A stretch of 55,549 nt of DNA from JAAZFZ01 sp035647435 (GTDB lineage: Bacteria > Bacillota > Clostridia > Oscillospirales > Acutalibacteraceae), in contig DASRNM010000014.1 in the NCBI GenBank assembly GCA_035647435.1, forward strand, positions 1 through 55,549, read 5' to 3'. The translations under genes and the position numbers were made by a program. Under the pieces are notes generated by a model. The model saw nothing but the letters and a program-made list of their open reading frames with translations, did not search any database and was not told the origin of the DNA. Positions 1 through 7,935 of the stretch are shown here, piece by piece; position 1 is the first letter of the stretch, and each line of letters begins with the position of its first letter.

Positions 1-974
1 ACCTTATCCCACAAAAAAGTGCGGACATAAAGGTTATCATGAATAAGATAAACTCCAAGAGTGTTTGCGGAGAAAAAACTGATTGCCTTTGAAATTGAAC
101 GGTTGTTGAGTTTTATGTTCAAAAACAAAACGAACAAGGCAACACTTGCAAAATAAACGGGGAGAGAATTGTAAGTATAAAAGACTTTTGCGACATTTTC
201 AAGTGAGCTACTGCTGTTAGGGAAATAACACTTCAAAAGCCAATTAATTACAAAATAACTTGTCGGAACAATCACCGCAATCAAGGAATAAACAATCAAT
301 GATTTCTTTGCATTATATGTTGGTGAATAATGAAGCCTTAAATAAGCGGCGGTAATATATAAAACAATAAACCATACAACACCGTTCCCACCACCGAAAA
401 CCAAACCGCTACCGATGCCGATGTTAAGAAAAGAAGCAAAGCTAAAAATTAAAGGATAAATCGAAAACAAAAAGACAACGGTCATAATGCAGTATTTCAG
501 TTGGGCCTTTGACATTGCATTAACTGCCGTGTTCAAAAACGGTGATAAAATATACATGCTCACATAAACAGTTATGAACCAATAGCGGTTGAGAGTTGTT
601 GGGAACAATGCTTGGATAAAATGGTTGAGAGAGAAATCAATTTTATTTGTAGAAACAAAAATCAAATATATCGCAACCGAAAAGAAAAACACCTCACAAA
701 GAAGAATAAAAAGCTTTTTGAAATTGAATTTAGATTTTATACCGAAATAGCCGCCAATAAGAACATAGCAGTTGACAGCAACATAAGCAATCCCCTCCAA
801 AAACCACGAAAAATAGTATTGCAATGAGCCATACTCGACATTCGACAGCACTCCACCATGACCGAAAAAATGCAGTGTTATAATCATCAGCATTGATAAC
901 ACACGCAGTAATTCAATGTTTGCCTGGCGTATACCCTTGTTTTTGGCCGGGGCTAAGAGCGTTTTTTCACTCAT
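1..974 (-). CDS. Membrane acyltransferase, acyltransferase-3 family (partial, C-terminus beyond window)
   Basis: An open frame of 324 codons runs off the left edge. The N-terminus has the family signature, an RQANIELLRVLSMLMI segment leading into LHFFGHGG, which gives the Arg and His residues typical of acyltransferase-3 (OatA-like) proteins. The rest is a series of hydrophobic segments, fitting a polytopic integral membrane enzyme that transfers acyl groups to extracytoplasmic sugars. The ATG was chosen because GGAGG lies 11 nt upstream. A TTGAGC-N17-TAAAAT promoter lies further upstream. It stands alone here, divergent from the lipoprotein gene. The substrate cannot be told from sequence; peptidoglycan, teichoic acid or exopolysaccharide are all possible. 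Confidence 0.82.
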   Translation of the reverse strand, partial: MSEKTLLAPAKNKGIRQANIELLRVLSMLMIITLHFFGHGGVLSNVEYGSLQYYFSWFLEGIAYVAVNCYVLIGGYFGIKSKFNFKKLFILLCEVFFFSVAIYLIFVSTNKIDFSLNHFIQALFPTTLNRYWFITVYVSMYILSPFLNTAVNAMSKAQLKYCIMTVVFLFSIYPLIFSFASFLNIGIGSGLVFGGGNGVVWFIVLYITAAYLRLHYSPTYNAKKSLIVYSLIAVIVPTSYFVINWLLKCYFPNSSSSLENVAKVFYTYNSLPVYFASVALFVLFLNIKLNNRSISKAISFFSANTLGVYLIHDNLYVRTFLWDK

Positions 975-1010
975 TTATTATTTGTCCTCCCCGAAATGTT
1001 TATTTTGATT

Positions 1011-1039
1011 ATTTTAACATAAAACTCAAATTTGCTCAA
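1011..1039 (-). promoter_or_regulatory. Putative sigma-A promoter of the acyltransferase gene
   Basis: Reading the minus strand, TTGAGC is followed by a 17-nt spacer and TAAAAT. The predicted start of transcription lies about 30 nt upstream of the gene's start codon and leaves the ribosome-binding site intact. Confidence 0.5.
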
Positions 1040-1158
1040 CACTTAAAAAATGATTATGTTTCAATGAGAGAATAAAGAACACTTTAAAACAACTTGTCTC
1101 ACAAAGAAATTTTATTGGGAAAAATGAAAAATTAATTGCAATTTATATCATTAAATGG

Positions 1159-1187
1159 TTGACACTTTCAAATTACTTTGATATAAT
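1159..1187 (+). promoter_or_regulatory. Consensus sigma-A promoter of the lipoprotein gene
   Basis: TTGACA, a 17-nt spacer and TATAAT are both perfect consensus hexamers. The site lies 65 nt upstream of the lipoprotein start codon, which suggests strong constitutive transcription unless a repressor acts. Confidence 0.8.
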
Positions 1188-1252
1188 TACACCACATAAA
1201 ATAAGGATTTTTATACAAAAAATGATTAAAAGCCAAGGGAAGGTGTTTATAT

Positions 1253-2443
1253 ATGAGGAGACTCATAGCTATTGTTCTTGCATTATCGTTGTTTGTTTGT
1301 GCTTTCACTGCCTGCAAAGGTGATGAAGAGGGCACAACGGTGGAACTGACAGAGGCTTACGTTTCTGTTGAGGTGACCGTCGCAACCGTGAACGAAAACG
1401 GTGAAGTTTCGGCACTCAAGACAAATGACGGTGAAGATATTGTTATTAACGGAACAAACGGTGAGCAGGTTGTATTGTCGCAGGATAATATTTTATCCAC
1501 AGTGACAAATGCAGCAGGTAGCGTTTCGGGGATTAGAACTGTTGACGGTTATATCATCCCTGTCAAACAACTTGGGGACAAGCTTGTTGTAATCGAAGAA
1601 AACAACAAATGTGAAATACAGCTTGCAGATGAGGTAGAGGAAGAAACAACTACACAGCCCCCTCCTCCTCCAGCAACAACAAAACCAACAGCACCGAAAC
1701 CCATAAAACCAAAACCAACAGAAGCTAATAAAACGACAACCACACTGCCTGATAACGAACTTGAAGATCTTTTAGGAGAGGCTGGCATTAGCAAAAAAAC
1801 GGCCGAAGTTTTAAGCAAAAAGATACTTTCATACATGGTCTCCGAAGACGGGTATTTTTACACCGACGGTGACCCATGGCAGAGAAATTTTGGATTCAAT
1901 CCGCTTTATGATTTGTTTGCCCCGCTTACATTTATGTGGTATGACACGGTACGAGTTAAGTTTTCTTACCCTAAGGCCGACCCCGAAAACAATGTGAAGG
2001 GACTCGACTGGATGATACAAATGTGGAAAGGCCAGTACGGTTTTGCTTTCACAGGGTCTGAAATTGGTGTCTATACTAAAGACCCCGAGAGAAAAGAAAA
2101 TCACTATGACTGTGCAAGTAATGAGCATATGCTTGGAATGGAAATGACCCTTTACCATTTTGACGAAAAGGTTTTCACAAGGCCGAAAGGGACTTATTGG
2201 TGGATAACAGGGTTTGTGCCCCGCGTGCTCGAGAGCCGCACTTCCCCGAGGTCTGAGCTGACAATGATTGCTAAGATTGACTTTTTTAGCGCAGAAATGG
2301 CGAACTTGTTTGCGCAAGGTCTTAAAAAAGCGGGTTTTTATCCAACAGCCGTGGTGCTCAAAAACAGACCCGAGACTTATGTTTTAAGCGGTAAATCTGT
2401 CGAATTTGTTTGGAAAAACATTGATCAGAAGCTTGCCTCTTAA
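1253..2443 (+). CDS. Secreted lipoprotein with Pro/Thr-rich linker and DUF4474-like C-terminal domain
   Basis: This 396-aa protein begins with a lipoprotein signal peptide (MRRLIAIVLALSLFVCAFTAC), so Cys21 is the likely lipidated residue. Residues 22-125 form a small acidic domain. About 45 residues rich in Pro, Thr and Lys follow, including a PPPPP run, and look like a cell-wall spacer. The C-terminal 220 residues contain WMIQMWKGQYG and a following TGSEIGVY, which I recall as typical of the DUF4474 family of clostridial secreted proteins; this is from memory and should be searched. It should sit outside the membrane, anchored by lipid. Function is unknown. It has a perfect promoter and no partner genes. 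Confidence 0.8.
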   Translation: MRRLIAIVLALSLFVCAFTACKGDEEGTTVELTEAYVSVEVTVATVNENGEVSALKTNDGEDIVINGTNGEQVVLSQDNILSTVTNAAGSVSGIRTVDGYIIPVKQLGDKLVVIEENNKCEIQLADEVEEETTTQPPPPPATTKPTAPKPIKPKPTEANKTTTTLPDNELEDLLGEAGISKKTAEVLSKKILSYMVSEDGYFYTDGDPWQRNFGFNPLYDLFAPLTFMWYDTVRVKFSYPKADPENNVKGLDWMIQMWKGQYGFAFTGSEIGVYTKDPERKENHYDCASNEHMLGMEMTLYHFDEKVFTRPKGTYWWITGFVPRVLESRTSPRSELTMIAKIDFFSAEMANLFAQGLKKAGFYPTAVVLKNRPETYVLSGKSVEFVWKNIDQKLAS

Positions 2444-2475
2444 AATATAACAAATATTCAAAAAAAGATTAACCC

Positions 2476-2497
2476 TTGTCAATAATTCTATTGACAA
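2476..2497. repeat. 9-bp inverted repeat overlapping a -35 box
   Basis: TTGTCAATA and TATTGACAA are perfect inverted copies separated by ATTC. The right arm contains the TTGACA -35 hexamer of the next gene. It could be an operator, or a weak terminator of the lipoprotein gene, although no T-run follows the stem. Confidence 0.5.
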
Positions 2498-2519
2498 ACA
2501 TTATGTAGTATGATAATAT
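2491..2519 (+). promoter_or_regulatory. Putative sigma-A promoter of the anchored secreted protein gene
   Basis: A perfect TTGACA is followed after 17 nt by TAATAT; a GATAAT hexamer at a 15-nt spacing is the alternative. It lies 60 nt upstream of the chosen ATG. Its -35 box forms one arm of a perfect inverted repeat. Confidence 0.55.
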
Positions 2520-2578
2520 TAACCCTGAGCGAAATTGGCGTTTCGCAGTATATAATTAAACGAAAGGAATGTTCGGAT

Positions 2579-3232
2579 ATGAAAAAGGTATTAAGTGTTG
2601 TTTTAGCAATCGCCATGTGCACAACATTCTCAATGGGTGCGTTTGCGCTTGATATGGATGATATTTTAGGCTATTATGACACAGCAAAAGAAGCAGTTGA
2701 AGATTTTGTAAGCGGGAATCCAGTCCCTGAAGCGGGTGAGATTATCAATGAGGCTTATGAAAAGCTTTCTGGAATTATCGGTGGCTCAACAAACCTTGGC
2801 GATGTTATTGAACTAGTACCCGGCGTTGCAGCAGGCGATGTTAGCGGAATTATTGATATCATCACGAGTTCTATTGATTCTGATTCGCTCACAAGAGTTA
2901 TTGACGAAAGTGTTGACGCACTTAGATCTCTTGGGCTCATCAGTGGCGATGGTTTCGATCTTGCTGGTATTGACACAGACCTTGTTCCACAGTTCATGGA
3001 GTTTGTGTTTGATGGTCTTGAGTCGCTTGGCATTGACACTTCCGGTATGGAAGAGTATTTGACAAACAGCGAACTTCTTAACTTCTTTGCCTCTCTCTAT
3101 GTAGGTGGCGGTATTCCTGATACTGATATTCCCCAAACGGGTAATTCATCAACAGGCATAGTTGCAATCGCAGTTCTTGCTATTGCAGCAACAACAACCG
3201 CAGTAGTTTGCACAAAGAAAAAAGAAGACTAA
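2579..3232 (+). CDS. Small secreted protein with C-terminal IPQTG sorting-like signal
   Basis: The 217-aa product starts at the ATG behind GAAAGGAATG rather than at the longer upstream reading. It has a clear signal peptide (residues 1-23, cleavage after AFA). The mature region is acidic and helical, rich in Asp, Glu, Ile, Gly and Ser, with no domain I recognise. The tail has IPQTG at residues 184-188, a hydrophobic stretch of about 20 residues and a final KKKED, which is the layout of a sortase substrate or a C-terminal membrane anchor. Similar PxTG tails are common in Oscillospirales surface proteins. It is followed at once by a strong terminator and is transcribed alone. Function is unknown. 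Confidence 0.78.
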   Translation: MKKVLSVVLAIAMCTTFSMGAFALDMDDILGYYDTAKEAVEDFVSGNPVPEAGEIINEAYEKLSGIIGGSTNLGDVIELVPGVAAGDVSGIIDIITSSIDSDSLTRVIDESVDALRSLGLISGDGFDLAGIDTDLVPQFMEFVFDGLESLGIDTSGMEEYLTNSELLNFFASLYVGGGIPDTDIPQTGNSSTGIVAIAVLAIAATTTAVVCTKKKED

Positions 3233-3250
3233 GCGAAAAGTAAATACAAA

Positions 3251-3281
3251 AACACTCCGAATTTTATTCGGAGTGTTTTTT
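3251..3281 (+). terminator. Rho-independent terminator
   Basis: An 11-bp perfect stem, AACACTCCGAA pairing with TTCGGAGTGTT, closes a 5-nt loop and is followed by a T-run. It ends transcription of the IPQTG protein gene and lies between convergent genes. Confidence 0.85.
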
Positions 3282-3326
3282 GATTAAGATTAAAACAAGC
3301 CCCCGTTGGCTAACTGTAAATGTAGT

Positions 3327-4019
3327 TTACTTTAAAGGCTTGCCCGTTTGAGCATCAACAATCTTTCGAAAAACGCCGATGTGAGAAGATGAAATATATT
3401 TATCAACATGAAGTGAACCGAAAAACCAGCGTTTAAACTCACATTGATTGCTTATTTCTTCAAAATAACTGTTAAGCCCTGATACCCTTATGTTTTTTTT
3501 ATCCTTGAGGTTGAGAAAACCCTTAATTTTCAAAGGCGGTTCATGAGTGATTATTAAATCTACCTTGCCGTTTGCTTTTTCAAGAGTGCTTGCGCCCTCC
3601 AAAAGCTCTTTTCTGCTTGGAATTTCACTGCTCGACCATGTGTTGTTATCAAATCTAATATCTATATCGGGGCTTTCGCCGCCGCCCATGGTGAAAACTT
3701 TTTGCCCTTCGATTTCATACATTTGACCTCGCATTAAGTGGTAAAGCTTGCCGCAAATGTTGTGTACCTTGCCCTTGTTCCACTCGCTGACTTCATATGC
3801 GTTTAGAAGTTTAAAATTTTCGTGTGTTCCGTCAATAAAACACACATTATATTTTTTCCTCCCGATTTTCTTGAGCAAGCGTTTTTCTTTTTTGCTATCG
3901 TCCCACAAAAAACCGAAATCGCCGCAAATAATAAGAGTGTCGCCCTTTTTAAGTTTTTTAAGCTGTGTTTGCTTAAAGCGCTTGATATCGCCGTGCATGT
4001 CCCCCGTGACATAAATCAT
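3327..4019 (-). CDS. Calcineurin-like metallophosphoesterase
   Basis: The 230-aa protein carries the metal-binding motifs of the family in order: GDMHGD near the N-terminus (Asp7, His9), CGDFGFLW (Asp34), a DGTHEN block in place of the usual GNHE, ITHEPP, and a late GSLHVDK His. It should be a soluble two-metal phosphoesterase; the substrate cannot be predicted. The start follows GGGAGG by 8 nt. It is a single gene, convergent with the IPQTG protein gene and divergent from the carboxypeptidase gene. Confidence 0.85.
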   Translation of the reverse strand: MIYVTGDMHGDIKRFKQTQLKKLKKGDTLIICGDFGFLWDDSKKEKRLLKKIGRKKYNVCFIDGTHENFKLLNAYEVSEWNKGKVHNICGKLYHLMRGQMYEIEGQKVFTMGGGESPDIDIRFDNNTWSSSEIPSRKELLEGASTLEKANGKVDLIITHEPPLKIKGFLNLKDKKNIRVSGLNSYFEEISNQCEFKRWFFGSLHVDKYISSSHIGVFRKIVDAQTGKPLK

Positions 4020-4144
4020 TATATTGGCCTCCCGATTACAAAAAACTGTTTATTTTTCTGTCAAAAACTGATATACTTATCAGTAGTCGTATTTTTCGTT
4101 TCAATCCCATATAACATAATACAATATTTTTAGGTGTGTTGTCC

Positions 4145-5533
4145 ATGAAAAAAGCAATAAACTTAATTTTATGTCTAATTCTTATAATTATAAGTGTGCC
4201 GAACCCATCAGCAGGTGCTTCTTTTAACACTTTGCTTGAAGGATTAGATACCCATTCGGAAATTTTGCTACTCGTCAGCCTTGATGATGGTAGCGTAGTT
4301 TTTGACAAAAACGCCGATAAGCAGACATCGCCGGCGTCCTTGACAAAAATCGTTACAGCTATGCTTGTTCTTGAAAACTGTGATGACCTCGATGAAGTTA
4401 TAACAATTCCGTCTTATACAATAAGAATGTTTGACGGATTGAACAGCTCGAATGCAGGGCTTATGCCCGGCGAACAAATAAGCATAAGGAACTTGATGTA
4501 TTGCCTTTTGGTGAAAAGTGCAAATGAGTCGGCGGCAATTCTTGCCGATTATGTGAGCGGTTCAGTTGCTGATTTTGTAGCGCTTATGAATGAATATGTT
4601 CAGGGGCTCGGCTGTAAAAATACGCAAATTATGAACCCGCACGGGCTTGATGAAGCAGGGCAGTACACGACGGCAAATGATATTGCGATAATTGTAAAGC
4701 ACGCAATCAGCAGTGCTTTTGCACAAAGGGATATATTTATAAAAATCACTTCAACAACAAAATATACCGTGCCCGCAACAAATTTGTCAGGAGAAAGATA
4801 TTTGCGTAGCACAAATTATTTGATGAACAGTGGAATTTCAGATTATTATTGTCCGTACGCAAAGGGAATAAAAACGGGGACAACAAAAGAAGCAGGCAGG
4901 TGTGTGGTTTCGACCGCAAGCAAAGACGGCTATTCATATTTAGGTATAGTGATGAGAGCTCCGTTTTATGACATTGACAATGATAATGTTAAAGAAAATT
5001 GTGCGTTTGTTGATTGCAAGCTCATGTTCAATTGGGCATTTGAAAACTTAAAACTAAAGCCTGTTGTTACACGAACACAGATTGTTACGGTTGTGGATTT
5101 GAAGCTTGCGAGCGGCACTGATGTTATAAGACTTGTCCCAGAAAAAGAAATATATGCCCTCGTGCCTTCGGGCGTTGGAGCAGACAATGTCTTGATTCAG
5201 CCAGTGGAAGGGAGCCTGCCTGAAACCATTGAAGCACCAGTGGAAAAAGGGCAGATTGTCGGACAGGCTGTTGTGCTGTATGCACACGAGCAGGTTGCAA
5301 AGGTCAACCTTGTAGCTGCAGAAAGCGTAGCGAGAAACCCCTTGCTTTATATGTGGAAAATGGTTAAGGTTGTCGCAAATACAACCGTTTTCAAGCTGAT
5401 AGCTATAATGATTTTTTTGATTCTTATTTTCTTTATTGTTTTGACAATATATATAAATTATAAAAAAAGACAAAAAAGAAAGTTGAGAGTTGTCAATTAC
5501 AGGGATGTCAAAAGTGGCAGAAGACGCCGGTAA
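4145..5533 (+). CDS. dacF: D-alanyl-D-alanine carboxypeptidase (PBP5/DacF family)
   Basis: This 462-aa penicillin-binding protein trims the terminal D-Ala from peptidoglycan pentapeptides outside the membrane. It has a signal peptide (residues 1-25) and all three active-site motifs: SLTK (Ser65, Lys68), SAN (Ser125, Asn127) and KTG (Lys243). A PBP5-like C-terminal beta domain follows. A hydrophobic segment near residues 418-440 and a very basic tail (KKRQKRKLR then RRRR) suggest a true C-terminal transmembrane anchor rather than an amphipathic helix. I chose the ATG over an in-frame GTG nine bases upstream because AGGTG then has better spacing. The symbol is by family resemblance and could equally be dacA or dacB. 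Confidence 0.88.
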   Translation: MKKAINLILCLILIIISVPNPSAGASFNTLLEGLDTHSEILLLVSLDDGSVVFDKNADKQTSPASLTKIVTAMLVLENCDDLDEVITIPSYTIRMFDGLNSSNAGLMPGEQISIRNLMYCLLVKSANESAAILADYVSGSVADFVALMNEYVQGLGCKNTQIMNPHGLDEAGQYTTANDIAIIVKHAISSAFAQRDIFIKITSTTKYTVPATNLSGERYLRSTNYLMNSGISDYYCPYAKGIKTGTTKEAGRCVVSTASKDGYSYLGIVMRAPFYDIDNDNVKENCAFVDCKLMFNWAFENLKLKPVVTRTQIVTVVDLKLASGTDVIRLVPEKEIYALVPSGVGADNVLIQPVEGSLPETIEAPVEKGQIVGQAVVLYAHEQVAKVNLVAAESVARNPLLYMWKMVKVVANTTVFKLIAIMIFLILIFFIVLTIYINYKKRQKRKLRVVNYRDVKSGRRRR

Positions 5534-5549
5534 AATTAATGCCTGTCTT

Positions 5550-5580
5550 GACATTTTGTGGTCATTAGAACCTATATATA
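5550..5580 (+). promoter_or_regulatory. Possible promoter of the amidohydrolase gene
   Basis: TTGACA is followed by CTATAT after 18 nt (or TATATA after 19), about 36 nt ahead of the start codon. The spacing is slightly long, so the assignment is tentative. Confidence 0.4.
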
Positions 5581-5616
5581 GAACTTAAGTTGACAAGCAG
5601 GTCAACGGAGGTAAAA

Positions 5617-6417
5617 ATGGTTATAGATTTTCATACACATTGTTTTCCAAACAAAATTTCAAATAAAGCTATTGATATTCTGTCAAAGAAATCGGGCAAC
5701 ATACTGCCCGAGCACATGGGTGATGTTGACTCGTTGCGTTCAAAAATAAAACAGATGGGCGCCGACATGGCTGTTGTTCAGAACATTTCCACAAACCCGA
5801 AACAGCAGAGCTCGGTCAATGATTACGCAATACGAATAAATCAGTTTGAAAATTTAGTATCTTTCGGTAGCGTGCACCCCGATTCACCCGATGCACTCGC
5901 TGAGCTTGAAAGAATAAAGGAGAGCGGTCTTAAGGGTATTAAGTTTCACCCCGATTATCAGGGATTTTTTGTTGATGAAAAAAAGATGATTCCTTTATAC
6001 GAAAAGGCCGCCGAATTAGGGCTTATAACACTTTTTCATTCTGGAGTAGATATAGGATACCCTGACCCGATTCATTGTACCCCTAAAGCCCTAAGAAGCG
6101 TTTTGCATTATTTTTATGGGGCTCCTGTTGTGGCTGCGCATATGGGTGGCTGGCTTTGCTGGGCGGGGGTTTTGGAGCACCTCGTGGGAGAGGACATTTA
6201 TTTTGACACAGCTTACAGTCATGCGAAAATGCCCCCCGAATGGGCGCTTGAAATTATAAATTCACACCCAAAACAAAAAATACTTCTCGGCAGTGATATG
6301 CCGTGGAGCAGAACGGACAATGAAATTTCATTTATAAAAAGCTTAGGCCTTTCTACCGAACACGAAAATATGATTTTGGGTGAAAATGCTGAAAAGTTAT
6401 TAGGATTAAATAAATAA
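5617..6417 (+). CDS. Amidohydrolase-2 family metal-dependent hydrolase (TIM barrel)
   Basis: The 266-aa protein starts with MVIDFHTHCFPN, whose HxH pair is the first metal-binding motif of the amidohydrolase superfamily. Further expected blocks follow: a GIKFHPDY His, FHSG, AAHMGG and the LGSDMPW Asp near the C-terminus. The size and motif order fit the amidohydrolase-2 group (COG2159), which includes decarboxylases and lactonases; the substrate is unknown. The ATG was chosen because GGAGG lies just upstream and because the family starts at this HTH motif. A small inverted repeat, GTTGAC/GTCAAC, lies just ahead of the ribosome-binding site. It is convergent with the symporter gene, with only 7 bases between them and no visible terminator. 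Confidence 0.85.
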   Translation: MVIDFHTHCFPNKISNKAIDILSKKSGNILPEHMGDVDSLRSKIKQMGADMAVVQNISTNPKQQSSVNDYAIRINQFENLVSFGSVHPDSPDALAELERIKESGLKGIKFHPDYQGFFVDEKKMIPLYEKAAELGLITLFHSGVDIGYPDPIHCTPKALRSVLHYFYGAPVVAAHMGGWLCWAGVLEHLVGEDIYFDTAYSHAKMPPEWALEIINSHPKQKILLGSDMPWSRTDNEISFIKSLGLSTEHENMILGENAEKLLGLNK

Positions 6418-6424
6418 ACTTGAA

Positions 6425-7789
6425 TTAAATTTTTTTAGTCATGTAGCTTTTGAGTTCTCTGTTCACTTGACCTGAAAGCATTATTACCGCAAAGAGGTTA
6501 GGGATAGCCATTAAACCATTAAGAGTGTCGGAGATAATCCAAACAGTATCGAGCCTTGAAACGCAACCTATAACAGTAGCAATCAAAAACAGTGCTTTAT
6601 AAACAGGTACGCTTTTAAGACCAAAAAGATACTCGGAGCCTTTTTCACCGAAATATGACCAGCCGATAAGAGTGGCGAAAGCGAACAGGATTATTGAGAT
6701 GCAAACAAAATAATCGCCTGCCACCCCGAAAACGCTTGAGTATGCGGCGCTGCTCAGAGCTACACCGTTGAGTGAACCCTCGGGTGAAAAAACACCTGTT
6801 GAGAGAATAACAAAAGCCGTAACTGTGCACATTACAATTGTGTCGAGAAAAACTTCGGCAATTCCCCACATTCCTTGAATTGACGGCTCTTTTACATCTG
6901 CTGCGGCGTGAATAATGGCAGTGCTTCCGAGCCCTGCCTCGTTTGAGAAAACACCTCGAGAAACCCCGAAGCGTGCAGCCCTAGCGATTTTGTAGCCTGC
7001 CGCTCCACCTGCAACAGATTCAAATGAAAAGGCTTCTCTAATAATCAGTGAAAAAACTGACGGGATTTTTTCTATATTTATAAACAGCACAATCATCGAC
7101 GCAACTATAAATATGCAAGATATTAGGGGTATGAGCTTTTCCGTTACACCTGCAATTCTTTTTATACCGCCTATTATCACAAGCCCGACGACTGCGGCTG
7201 TCACTAGGCCCGTAATCAAGGGTGAAAGTTTAAACGAGCCTTCAACCGCTTGAGCAATGGAGTTTGCCTGTGTCATGTTGCCGATTCCGAAAGAGGCTAG
7301 CACGAGCAAAACAGAAAAAATTGTTGCCATGCTTTTCGAGCCTAACCCACGTTGTATGTATATCATTGCTCCGCCAATCCATTCGTTTCGGCTGTTTTTA
7401 TATCTGTATTTAATGCCGAGAATGTTTTCCGCACAACAGGTCATCATGCCCAAAAAAGCGGAAAGCCACATCCAAAAAATTGCGCCCGGTCCACCTGCAA
7501 ATAAAGCTGTCGCAACGCCGACGATGTTCCCGGTGCCCATGCAAGCGGCAAGCGCGGAGGAAAGTGCCTGAAATTGCGAAATCGAGTTACTGTCCTGTGT
7601 TTTTCTAACATTTTTGTCCCGAAATACTGCTAAAAGCGTTTGTCCGAACCATAGTTTTATGTGGCGTAGTTGAAAAAACTTTGATTCTATTGAAAGAAAC
7701 AAGCCCACTGATAAAAAGACAGTTAGCATAGGGACGCCCCATACAAGGGAGCTTAATCTTTCATTTGCATAAAGCAGATGTTCGAGCAT
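6425..7789 (-). CDS. Sodium:alanine symporter (AGCS family)
   Basis: The 454-aa polytopic membrane protein has the AGCS family blocks: GTGNIVGVATALFAGGPGA in the first third, and SNEAGLGSTAIIHAAA in the middle, followed by several more membrane segments. It should import alanine or glycine with sodium. The ATG with GGAGG 9 nt upstream was preferred to an in-frame start 60 bases earlier. It stands divergent from the NAD synthetase gene. Confidence 0.9.
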   Translation of the reverse strand: MLEHLLYANERLSSLVWGVPMLTVFLSVGLFLSIESKFFQLRHIKLWFGQTLLAVFRDKNVRKTQDSNSISQFQALSSALAACMGTGNIVGVATALFAGGPGAIFWMWLSAFLGMMTCCAENILGIKYRYKNSRNEWIGGAMIYIQRGLGSKSMATIFSVLLVLASFGIGNMTQANSIAQAVEGSFKLSPLITGLVTAAVVGLVIIGGIKRIAGVTEKLIPLISCIFIVASMIVLFINIEKIPSVFSLIIREAFSFESVAGGAAGYKIARAARFGVSRGVFSNEAGLGSTAIIHAAADVKEPSIQGMWGIAEVFLDTIVMCTVTAFVILSTGVFSPEGSLNGVALSSAAYSSVFGVAGDYFVCISIILFAFATLIGWSYFGEKGSEYLFGLKSVPVYKALFLIATVIGCVSRLDTVWIISDTLNGLMAIPNLFAVIMLSGQVNRELKSYMTKKI

Positions 7790-7935
7790 AATCTCCTCCA
7801 AAACAATTGGTGAATCGACAATATTTTTAATTCGTATTGTAAAACACATTAAAGTATGACATGATATATATCATAAAAGAAAAGTTGAATAACAAATGGA
7901 TGCTTGTTAATAAGTATTCTGAAAGGGTGTTTTAA

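Noticed and set aside
612..1075. Two plus-strand open frames of 71 and 60 codons
   Set aside because: The first and the start of the second lie antisense within the acyltransferase gene; neither has a ribosome-binding site or a recognisable product.
1829..2317. 162-codon minus-strand frame opposite the lipoprotein gene
   Set aside because: It overlaps fully with a gene that has a perfect promoter, signal peptide and normal length; the antisense product has no recognisable features.
4035..4064. TTGACA-N18-TGTAAT on the minus strand before the metallophosphoesterase gene
   Set aside because: The transcription start it implies would fall inside the GGGAGG ribosome-binding site, so it cannot be the working promoter.
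6418..6424. Shared terminator between the convergent amidohydrolase and symporter genes
   Set aside because: Only 7 bases separate the stops and no stem-loop is visible in or near the gap.
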